In this document: in pieces, positions 12,101 through 24,100 of the stretch
Numbering within the stretch: position 1 is the stretch's first letter
Layout of the letters: every line of letters begins with the position of its first letter
Notes under the pieces: generated by a model
The model's input: the letters and a program-made list of their open reading frames with translations, nothing else
Databases searched by the model: none
Told to the model about the DNA's origin: nothing
Assembly: GCA_037903475.1 (NCBI GenBank)
Contig: JBAJFG010000611.1
Location: 372,001-436,000 of the forward strand
Length of the DNA stretch: 64,000 bases
Origin: Ancylostoma caninum
Taxonomy: Eukaryota; Nematoda; Chromadorea; Rhabditida; Ancylostomatidae
Direction of reading: 5' to 3'
Program-made: the position numbers and the translations under genes

Positions 12101-15100
12101 GAATTGTTGGTTTGCTATTTGTTTGAAATGAATTATTTGCGAATCTAAATATAAAAGCGCAAACAATTCATTCGTAGCGAAGCTATTTGTTTTGTCATTG
12201 CTGTGCGTTGACGCATTGCTGGATTTTATATGGGACGCGAATAATACGGTGCCGGAATTCTTTTATCCAGAATCAAAGCTCTATCCATCAATCCATCTAT
12301 GCAATCATCACATATCAGCTTACAAGCTTTAGCACTACCGTCAAGGATAATCTTTTTTTGGTTCTAGGACTCAAGCAGTGGAATACTTTGCTGAGTGCTG
12401 TTTATGTCCAAAAAACGAGACATTTGTACGTGTTCAAGCTGGCATCGACAGCCCCACACAGATCGGGGACAAGGCGAAGTGGTTCAGCGAATCGTTGATG
12501 CCCGTACACTTCACGGTGATTACTTGTATTATCTTTGTAGTATTAGTTGAACAATGCATTATACACCTATCGAGTTATTCGAAATTTGAAAATGCGACTT
12601 CGAATAAGTCGATAGTTCTTATTTTTGGAAAAGAGGGAGTAATACAATCCTTCAGGAGTGATAAGTAGTCATTTGGATCCATCTCTCTTTTGAATATTTG
12701 AATTCCTCGGATCTAGTCCTGAATGAATAATTGAAATAAGTTGTTCGATTTTAATTAGATCCTAAGTATAACTTCTAGTAGTGTTATTCATTGATTTTCT
12801 CGAGAATATGCGTCCCCACTTTCCTATACACATGCTTTCTTTTGCAGGAATCGATGTGTTTGACCCGAGAAACTGCATAGTATTGACGAAAGTTGGAGTA
12901 GGGATAGTGGAATGCACCCTGTCTTAGCTTCGAAAAAAAAATACATTTTCTCTAGAATAACTGAGGCTTACGAATTTGAAGCAGAAACTAGTTTTGTTTC
13001 TCGTATGTATAAGCATGGTGCACGAAACAGAAATAAAATCTGAGTACATATCTCCACAACAATCGCCAAAATTACAACTTCGTCCAGAAATTCTATTTAT
13101 CTCGCTCCTCACGTAGACTTTCCTAATGATTCACTGCTCAGATGCCATTAACTACTCTTATAAATTCAATGTCTTATAGGTTTATCCTAATGAATCTTCT
13201 CTATGTTCTGCATACTACGCTTATGGTAGAGAGAGCGGTGGTCTAGAATCTGATAGCGATGACAATGAGTCCAGATCTATTGACAGCTCATCCAGCATTG
13301 ACGATTTGGTGTTCGATGGGCCAGATGAAGGTACTGGTAAGTAATTTCACTTTTTTTATTGAACTGTTTTTACAAGCGGTTCGATTTAGAGCGCGATATC
13401 ATCATAAAACCTCTTGCCGAAGTGAACGATGTCTACAAGGAGCCGCTAACGCTGGAACTCCCTCCCAGCGATAGTGTGGCTTCTATTGGAAGCTCTATTA
13501 GTAGTGGCAGGTTAGTTTCCTAAATTTCCTGTTGTTTTCTCGTTCATGAAAAATGTATGTGCAGTGGAATGCATAACATCTTCTTCTGAATGTATGAGTA
13601 TTGTTTGTTATAGATCGAGCCCTGCTTCTTCACTCTCTGCTTCTGCTATCGACAGCGAGGCCGACTTCGCAAGACTTGCCGAAAATCTGGCGTTGAAGTC
13701 TGACTCAAAGGTATAGGAATCCATCTATCTTTGCATTTGTATGTGGTTTCCAACACATCCCGAGAGTTCTCCTGATTCCTGAGAAAGTTTCACTTTCTTT
13801 GCGACTGGAACTCGCATTAATTTTTCTTATCTAGTGAGCTGAGGAAAACACTTGTGTACAGAAAACCTCCACAAGGGAGAATGCATCCCATATCCGTCCT
13901 AATTCAGGGTGCGTTCTCTTTCGATCATGGAGATGATGAGGACTTCGAGACGACTCCAGTTTCCCAACGAAAGAAGCCGGTGACAAGTGAAGTAAGCACA
14001 CCAACGTCGGTGAAAACCCCACCACTTAAAGGGATGCGGATCAAGGTATGGCCATCTCATATACTACTTCTTCTGGAAGCCTTCCAGCAGACGTTCATAG
14101 CTTTGTTTATGTCCTTTCAAAGTAGCTTAATCTAGGGTTTATCGTCACTGACCGACTCCGGTGAGAAGGTTTTGGGTCCGACTTTCATGAGCGCAATAAA
14201 CGGGTATGCCGAAAGGAGCCAAGATATTTTCAGTCAGGCAAGTTGATTTTGTTTTTCGGAGTGAGTCTCATAGTTACAGCAAAGGAGGAAATTGGTAGCT
14301 CGTCAGGAACCTCCGTTTGCACGTTTATTTGGTGCCGTTGCTACCGCTTGTGGAATTAATGAAGACATAATCTTAGGCCGTCATTTATCGTCAAAATAGA
14401 TGAAATACATACTTTTTCAAGAGATCCATTTCCTCACAAATACCTTCCTTCATTCTGCTTTCATCGCATCTTTCTTTTTTCTTTCTGCTACCTTCTCATA
14501 CAACTCCGAGCTTCTTTTACATCTTATGCTATCAAGTTTCCTAAATTATGCCTGGTTGAAATTACTACCCTTTCTTTCTTGATGGATAGTTATACATATA
14601 AATATCAGATTAATTCAGGAGAACATGGCGATAGTGAGCTTTGGTTCGTTAGCCTGGAATTTTTTTTTGGAAGACTAGTCACCCATTCTGAATTTATTGG
14701 AAACCTCTGCACTACTGAATACTAAGCTTCTTAGCTAACAAGTTTACCTAGCTGAGACTGCGGAATAATATATACGTACAATTTGTGATCGATCTACATA
14801 TGTTTGCATGGAACTTGAGAGAAAGTTGGCTGCGGGAAATTTGGAGGCTCTAAAGAATTTTAGGCTCTGGATTCATATCCTTAGTCCTCGTAACAGGCTA
14901 AACCTGAGGAAACAAAGCGCTGAAGCCTTCTATTAGGAGTCCTGTTTTATCCATTCTGCGACCTTGGCTTATTCCTTCCACTACATTACACTTCTTACGA
15001 CTTCCACATTCCAATCACTGCATCATTGTTCCTGGATGGGACCTGGTCTGAAAATTCCTATAGTTGAGAGGTGATAGAGCATTCTACCACATTTTGTTGC

Positions 15101-18100
15101 CAAAGAATCTCAATTCGAGACGAAGAAATTCTAGATCAAAAAAATAAATGTTGGTAAAAGTCTTTCGGACCAACTTAATAGCAGGGGGTGCATGCGGCTG
15201 CTGGAAAGCCTATGTACTTTCGCCAACCTTCAATAATTTGTCATTTATCCAAACCTTTGGCTGCTTCATTGACGTTTTTGTTGAAGAGCAGTGCACGCGA
15301 CTAACGTACAGATGCCCTCAATGCATAACTTCAACTTGTTGTCGCTTGGGTTCTATCCTTTTGGGTCGCGGTTACATATGCGAGTTTTCATGCAAAAATA
15401 TTGTGTTGTTTCTCATAATCACCTTCTACTATCCGTTATTACTGCATGTTTGATCACCTAGAGAGAAGTGGAAAAACTTGTAATACTAGTAGCTAATGAA
15501 TTTATAATGTAGTTTGCTTTATGCCGCGCAAATCATGGATTTGGAGAGAGCCCAATTTTTGGTTAACAAGCTAACCCTTTTTCTCTTTTCTCCAGCTCTA
15601 TACTCCAGAATCTATCCAGCATCTTCATAATTAACCTGCTTCGGCTCATCAGCAATTGTAGTTTCTTTGCACGTATCAAATTTCGATGGGCGTTGCTATT
15701 AGAGCTTTCAACGAATGAATGTATGCAAGAATAATCACACATAAAGGAATTAACTGAAAAGAATCAAAATATAAAGAGAGCGCCGCGGTATCCCGGTAAC
15801 GCCCAGCTGGCCTGCCGCGTCGCATGGTAGGTGGTGCAGCGCGGTCTCGTTTCAGGTGTGTAATAGCGACTAAAACCTCCTCAAAAGTTTGGTCAGTATT
15901 GTTCGAAGTTCTTAACGACGTTAGGAATCCTTCGGATGAAAACTACTTATTTCACAATGTTCGCTTTGAATTTGCATAATTCAGACACCTTCAAAATTCG
16001 CCTATTCAATGATAGGAAATTGCCCTGCAATTATTTTTTTATCCGAGACTTTCAAGTTGTCGCGGTTGTCATGGGAAAGGCGATGTATTAAGGTGCTCAA
16101 CAAAACTGCTCCTAAGGCTCAAGCTCTACGTGAAAGGACGATGAGACCTCTTGCCGCTGCAGCTGCTACGAAAATGGAACAAAGTCAACATCTTGTTAAG
16201 AGCAAAACTGCCGGGAATCAGACCAGCACCCAAGCTGCATCTCAGCAGAGGTATGGATTCATTGGATTTGGGGAACTCGAATTTGTCCATGTAATAATTC
16301 CTTGTGTGTAATAATTCCTTCCAGCATAATTCCTTATATGTAATCATTCTTTCCAGCAAAAATCAGCAGACCGTACGTGAGATATGCGATCAGGTGCTGT
16401 CGGGCCAAGGCGTTGGTGTGTTTACATACCCGAAGTTGAAGAGGTAATTGAAATTAAATCAATTAAAATGGTTTTGATGATAACTTGCTATTATTACTTC
16501 TATAATTACTTCTGTAATTACCTTGTTCAAGGCTGATGGAGGACGAGAGCTTGCGCGAATTGGTTTGTTCTAAACTCAATCTTGGATTGGAACATCGTCT
16601 AACTGATGAGGATTATGTGAAGGAGATTGTGAGTTTTCCCAGGATTTTTCCACTACATATTATTCATCCGAGAATTTCGATGGCAGTTTGCTGATTGAAG
16701 GAATTCGCTCTTTAGGCACTGACAAGGGCTCAGTACAAGGGTTACGTGCGAGTTCTGCAAGCGTGCATTGCTGGGATTGAGGTAATCCTTGAATTATTTT
16801 TCCATTGTTGCATGTCTAGGTATGAAAATCTATAATCAGGTATCATTCAACACTCCTGGATGTTGTGGATTGGCCAGCGTGTTCCATGTACTCGAAATAG
16901 CACACACTCATTACTGGTGTAAAGGAAGTGATATCACGTCTCCATCTAGTTCCACTCCTAGTACTGTAAGTACCTTGTTGTTGTTTCCCGCTATCTTTAT
17001 AGAATTTTTAGTGCAACAAAATCATGGAAAATCCTTAAATTTACTCGTATATTCGTCGTTTTCTTCCAAATATGTTTCCTCAAATAAATTTAATGCTTTT
17101 TTTGTAGTTAGTCACTCCATCAGCGTCATCTCCGGATCTCAAGGAACTAGGCGACCGTCAGAACAGGACAAAACTTCCAACGTCATCTGTTGATATCCGA
17201 ACACCAACACGACCTGTTGGTGGTCAAGCCAGTGTCAACGGCTCGTCATTGAGAACGACCACGACGTTAGTTTCAATCCTTACGAGGCTTCTTGAACTAA
17301 CCAATTTCTCTTTATTTTCTATTTTCATCCATATTCCTTCCTAATCCCTGGATTCAGTTCGGAGGCCTCTTCGGAATCGTCGACACCAGTGCCCATGGTT
17401 CCACCTCCACTGCCACCCCGTGATGGTTCTTCACCACGACCGTCATTACCATCAATACCACTACATCCTCCTCCTCCTGTTCCTCCTGTTCAAAATGGGC
17501 CACCGTCCAGTCCACCTCCACCACCTCCACCTTCGGTAGCATCGACTTCATTAGCGGGACCACCAAAATTTCCGCCACCTGAACGAAGGCCACCGCCAGT
17601 GCCGCCGAGGCCGGTTTCGTCAGCCTCGGCGGAGTCCAGTGACAGCGTTTCTCGAACGGAAAGCGTTGCGTCTTTGAGGGTGAGGTCTTTCTTATCCTGA
17701 CGGCACAGCTAGTCACATTCAATAGATGGGTTTTCCCAGCAAGGACATGCGTAGTGAGAAGTCTCGTACCATCTCGTTGACCCCGCCCAAAAGCTCTCCA
17801 GAACTTACTGCTCAAATTCTTTGTGGCTTTTCAGCTTTTTTTGTAGGATCACGTATGCCATTGTAATCAGCATTTTCTGGCGATTCTGACTATATATCGA
17901 AAACGATTCTGGAACGAGGCTGTATTTTGAAGGGAAAGCAGTGTCAAAGCAACTCAGTGACAGATGACCACTCATTGCTGCTCTCTTATTCATCATTTTT
18001 TCCTACTATTTTCAGTAATAACCCAAGATATGAGTAATAAATAATGCATGTCCTAGGGTGAATAACTTGCCTTTGGGTCGAACAAAGAAATATCCTCCTG

Positions 18101-21100
18101 CCCATACGGACAAGAGCTTTGGGCTTATTTGCTCGTATCTGATGGGGGGGGGGGGGGGGGGGCAAATAGGCCACATTCATGAACTATTTTCTATAGTATA
18201 GCATCTTCCCACAACATTAGCATCTTTACTTCCCATATAATATACTTGCAGGCACCTCCAAACAGTTTACCTGTTGGTAAGGCGGAACCACAGAAGGTTC
18301 CAGCAACACCACTGGAGCCGATTCGGCATTACATCTATCAGGATCTAATATGTAAGTAAAATTGTTACCATTAACACCTAAGTGTATGAAAAGATTTGTA
18401 CTATGACTTTGCTTCAGTGCCAGCACAGAATCCTCTTTGGCAGAAAGTGGTGTTCTGGGAGAATGCATTTGTTGACGTGGTAGCACAGGAAAGAGACATT
18501 GTCGGAATGGACCAGGAACCTTCGGAAATGATTGACAGGTAGGACAGGATCCAGCTATCAACTCATTCCTTACCATATATGTTTTGTGGCAATTCACGTG
18601 CTGGCTACAGGTACGCTGCTCTGAGTGATTCCGAGAAGAAGAGGCTCGAGCTGGAAGAGGATCGACTACTTTCCACTCTGCTGCACAATTTGACTGCATA
18701 CATGATAATGTGCGGCACTGGACAGAAAGCCATCCAGCAGGTTTCTCAAAATATCTTCTGCACGTATGCCTTTGAAAAGATTTCCATGTCTTCATCCAGA
18801 AAATTCGTCGACTGCTCGGAAAAGCTCATATTGGTCTTGTGTGCTCGAAAGAAATCAACAAACTGCTGGATGAACTGCCACAAACGGTCCCTTTTGTGTA
18901 GTTTTCACTTTGAATTGTATGTTTATTCCAACTCTGCATTTTCAGCAAGGGAATTCAATTCCTCTGAAACCACTGGGTAGTCGGCTAGTGCAGAAGCATT
19001 CGTTCACTGTACATGCAGGATCGAGTTCGCAAGATGACATGATGTTCATGGAGGTGAGGATGCCTCAAATATAATGAGTTAAGACATCTTCCCACCTCAG
19101 TATCATTTTTGAGATTTTCAAACGAAAAGGATCTGCAGGAGCATCTTATCATGGTGGTACGAGATTCTGGGCGAAATTGCCGAAAAACCTGTTTTCGAGC
19201 CCCAACTCTTCGGGAGGCCGTTGACGGGGCCTAGGCAGGACTAGTTTCCGTCATCATGTGGTCCTTTACTTGTCATGCATGGAGCCCACATATCTTGTTA
19301 GCCAGCGGGTCATGTGGAACTCTTACGAGGAGTACGAAATTCCTCAAAATTTGTGCTTCCGGGAGTGTAATATCCAGGAACCTCGTCCTTCGCCTTTGGC
19401 TCCGCCTACGAGTCCCCTACTAATCAGCGCTCGAATACAGGTGTTTCGTTGGTTTTATGCGTGTTCATGTATACCACTGTGATCAGCTACTCTTGGAGAA
19501 TTTTTCCATATGGAAATCTTAAGATTTTTTTTCTGAGGTGGGACGATGCCTCCAAGTGCTTGAGCTGCGCGGACAAGTGTGAAAGGGTTGTACTCTACTT
19601 TTCGAAAAGACCTCCTAGAAAATTCTAACATTCAAATATACGAAACAGAATTCTGGCTTCATTATGATGATTTTGCAGTAGATTCCACAAAATGTGCCTC
19701 TCAAGGATGAAAAGTGCCTGAATTTTGAAAAACAATGGATGCGATGCTAAGGAACACCGCTGTTCGTGAACAACTGTTAGCTGTCAGGACTTTTTCGTGT
19801 ATAAAAATAGTTTTCAAAATCTTATTCTGGTTATCCTGGACGAGAAAACGTGTAATAAATGGTTTGAAGTAGTCCAATGCATCTAAAGCAGATCGGCAAT
19901 TGGTTTCAAAGACCATTTAATCTCTATCCTCAATCTATGTAACCTCGCTATGAGCAATATTACTCATCCATCACGGCTGCGCTTCCTCCGGGAGAAAAAC
20001 AACAGTTATGTCTGAAATATTAATGTTAGACCTTGCGAAGCTTAGTTTAGAAAGCCCTAGTTTCTCTTCAACCCTCAATGATTCCATAGAGGTGAGCTTA
20101 TAGGCAAGTATGTCAAGATTATTCCAGGAACTGAGAATTCGAGTAGCAGTTCAGGACAAAACTTTTGATTCTCCAAATTTGCGTCCCAATCCCTTCATCG
20201 TGTCCATTCGTTCCTCAGCTCGCACACTTAGAGTCTATTAGACATAGGAAGTGGATGGAAATCCTATAGGAGCGGTTGACAGACTTCTGTGACAGGACTC
20301 ATGGAAGTTTTTGAGAAGGCTGCGCCCAAGCGATGCTCGGATTCGTGAAAGTTCCCGGAATGTGCCGCCTTCCCAATGTGAAGACTGGTTTTGCAGTTGA
20401 GAAGTTGGTCTTCATGGAGTCATCAAAAAAGTTGGCGGCTTATTTGACAAAGGTTTGCGTTCACCCGACGGCAGTGAGAGGTTTCCGTTCATTCCATGAA
20501 TAACGGTACTGGTCTCCCTGAGAGCCAGCTATACCGAGTAGTACTAACAAATTTGCATCTTTTCTTACACATTTCGCAGTTTGCTGTCACGAATTTTGCA
20601 CGGAAAATTTATTAGTTTTTGCTCGAAAATTGTCTGCCTCAAAATTTTTTACTGCTCTCGGGATCGCTCATGGATATCGCCTCTAGTCCACCTTGGCTTT
20701 AAGAGCAAGCAGCTGCTCATTTGTTTCGTTCCGCATATTTTCGCTAGGCTTAGCTGAGTAGGATTTACCCTACGCCTTTAATGGATAAGCAGACTTTTGG
20801 ATGAAATCTTACTGCAGTAAAAGTTATTTTTACTAAACTATTCCATGCCTCGAAGGCTTTGCGTTTATGGAGGGACTTCATCGACATATGCTCCTGTAAT
20901 GAACAATAGAAAACATGGCATTTCAGCGCTCCTTTTCCGCCAGCCTTTCAAGCTCTGCTTCTCTTCATTGGAGTGATTTTTGTCGTAATATTGAAATAAA
21001 TAATTTTTGCAAAGGTATGCGACGATGCTGTCGTCTTGCGAGCTGTTACTGGTGCCGTCGCCGAACGCTGGTGGTATGAACGACTTGTCAACATGACTTA

Positions 21101-24100
21101 CTCTCCCAAGACGAAGGTAAGTATCTGCGTCTTCACTTCTGTACTGCGGAAAAATCAAACCCTTGGAAAAGTTAAGGTTCTGTGTTTATGGCGGCGACAC
21201 GAAGATAAAGTACATATGCACAAATTCTACACGAAGAAGGTTAGTATAAGATACATTCTTATACATATTTGATCCATTCTTGTTACATTTGGTCCTTCTA
21301 ATAATTATTTAGTGTCGTGAACTATACCAATGCGTGAAAAATGCCATGGAACGTGCCGCAGCACGCGGACGCGTCTCGGTGGAGGGCCGGGCGCTTGGCG
21401 GAGAATTTCCTGTTCACGACACAGAAACTAATCAAGGCGGACTTCTGCAGGTTCGATGTGACGGAGTCGCCATTATTTTTGCCAACAGTCAGGTAAGAGT
21501 TCTCGAATTACATATCCACGATTAATTTCATTCCCACACGGATTTCTGGCACGGGGAAGGCGCATGCGGTCGCGTCGCAGCCACGATTGTGAGAGGAGTG
21601 CGGCAACTGCTGCGTTCCACTTGCCATCGTAGCGGAGGCGACGCGCAAACGTGCCATCTGCTACTTGCGCCAAAAGTCCTTTAATAATGGAATTTTTCGC
21701 CTACTCATAGTTGTTCATTTCTTTTTCTTCGTTTTCTAGTATGCTCTTTTTTCAGCAATTTATTGATCTCGCAAATATCAAAAAGTGCAACACTTTTGGG
21801 GGCAACGTCTTCCTGCTCGAGGAGTTCGGTACGTGTTATTCATTATAAGTGTAGTATGATTAGTATGTAGTACTGTATTATTTCCTCAGAACCTTTGATT
21901 AATCTAGAAGTTTCCACAAGATCTCCAGAAGTTCCGTTCCTAATAAACAGCAAACTTGTGCAGATTAGGCGAGTGCTCTATAACCAGACCCTGAAGTCTA
22001 TGAGTTCTATTATAATACATGTAGGAGGCTTTGATGGTCCGGACTAGCACTACTGGCTAGGCCATAGGATCGAAAATGAGAGCGATGATATCAGTGGAGT
22101 ATGAGGGTGTGCAGGTAATTAGAGTGTCAAGACGCAGAAAATAGCGATGTCAGACCCACTGCAGTGTCATTTATTAGAGTGACGATCAATAATAAGAATG
22201 TATTAATTCTAATCTTAGTACATAAATTGATTTTTATGAGGGATCAAAGAGAACAAATCAGTTAATGACTGCTGCAATCAATATGTTATAAGGTAGAGCG
22301 AGCTGTGTTTAGTCCAATGTGCTACGCCCTCATGAGGCGCCAAGATGTACTCAGAAACTTCTGAGCACCGGTGCCGACCCAGACGGGTACATGTGCCTTT
22401 ATCGGCACCAATAGTGGAACTACTGATGGCGACAGTAGAAAAACTGGAATGGCGCCACTTCGCATTGCGAAGAGAGCGCGAAATAATCCATTTGTGGACT
22501 TTTCGTGCTCTGTGCGGTCAATGATGTGTCGCCATTCCTGTCGCGAATGGATAATGGTGCCGGCAGGGGATCTTTACTGTCGCCGCGGCCAATTTCGTCA
22601 TGGCACCGGTGCCCCAAAGTTTCTGAGTAGTGGGTTACGTACCAGGCCCAAGGTTAGTGAGTATGAATTTAAGGAACAAGAAAATAAAGTAAATGAAAAT
22701 TAGAACGCCGCCACTGGCAAACGGTTCTAGCAAGAGTGAGGCTGCCTGGAGGTCGATGCCACGAGACCCAATAGGGCGGATGTGGTCAATTTGAGATCAC
22801 AGCCACTCTTGGTGCGATCGCGGGTACTGTTCCCCGGCCTGCCTGTGGATTGCAGGGATTGCTTCGTTACACACTTGCCGTTTTCATCTCCTCGCAAATG
22901 AAAATTTTATCTGTGAAGCAGAGATTGATAAAACGTGCCTCGTACAGAAAACATGGGAATGTTATATTCAGATGAGTTACTAGTGCCGTATTTGTCTTTT
23001 TTTTAGATCGGAAGAAGAACGAGCTTGTGCAGCGGCGGTACTACTCCCAAATGGTATTGTTTTCTTATACGAAGTTGTGCTTTGACAACGTGAGCTGACT
23101 TCTATGCATGTTTGTGTGGTAGATGTGGTTGTGTTCGGAGCATTCCCCAATATGTTTACGATGGATTCTAGAGAAATTAGATTACTCGTGCAGCATTTGC
23201 GCTGGCTCTGAAGTGGTGCGTAACGGTTGTGTGCTGCTTCTGCAAAAATAGTTCACATCTATAACTTCGTAGTTCGTGTTTTGAAGAACAAAGTATATCA
23301 TAGGACATTTTAGGGTGCCAAGAAATTATGGAACGGATAATTTATCTTGCTTTTTTCAACTGAAAGGAGTTCTTAGGAGGTTCAAGTCTGACAATTTGTT
23401 TCCAAGGCGTTTATTAGAATTTCTACCAGGTTGATATGAGATATACAGTGCAATAGTACATCTCCGTGGCTAGACAAAATATTGGGTTTTATTAATCTCC
23501 ATTATTAAGTTTCTGGAGATGTAAAATCCATAGCAAATTATACCTAGAAATTCAGAATTCTTCAGAGATGCAGGAAATCAAGAACGCTTTGAGAAATATG
23601 CGTGAATTTCAGCAAACAACAACAACATTCTACCAAATTCTACTACCAAATGACATTCTTATCCACATGCAATGGTTCTGAAACGACTGGAACATCTACA
23701 TAATTTGTTTTGCTTTCACGCTCAAATATTAGGTTGATGCAGAAGGATTGGCCCCACTTTTTCTAAGGACATATAATTTCGTTTATACAGAGCATTACAT
23801 CTAGATATGGTAACAATCTTGTAGAGCGAAGAAATCTCTTTTATTCTGTGAGTGAAAGATGTTTCTCCTGCAGTTACCAGACGTGAAATAATTGAAAATG
23901 TCCAGGAAACTCGTTCTCAATTTTTTAAATTTCCTTGGGATTTCTATCACATTACAAGCAATACTGTCTATAACTCCTTTGTATTAGGTAGTGATGTCAG
24001 TACTTACTCCATATGTGAACTCTGGTGCAACGGCTTCGCTGTTGGAGAAATGTGGATGAGCACTTTTTGAAGCGTTTTTCTTATTATTCCTAGGATTCTT

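Noticed and set aside
13862..13907. Upstream extension of aex-3 exon 16 from the GTACAG acceptor
   Set aside because: It would put the exon in the wrong frame, leading to a stop; the ATTCAG acceptor at 13907 keeps phase 0.
17354..17815. 153-codon minus-strand frame
   Set aside because: Shadow of the proline-rich aex-3 exon 25; CCN codons read backwards rarely give stops.
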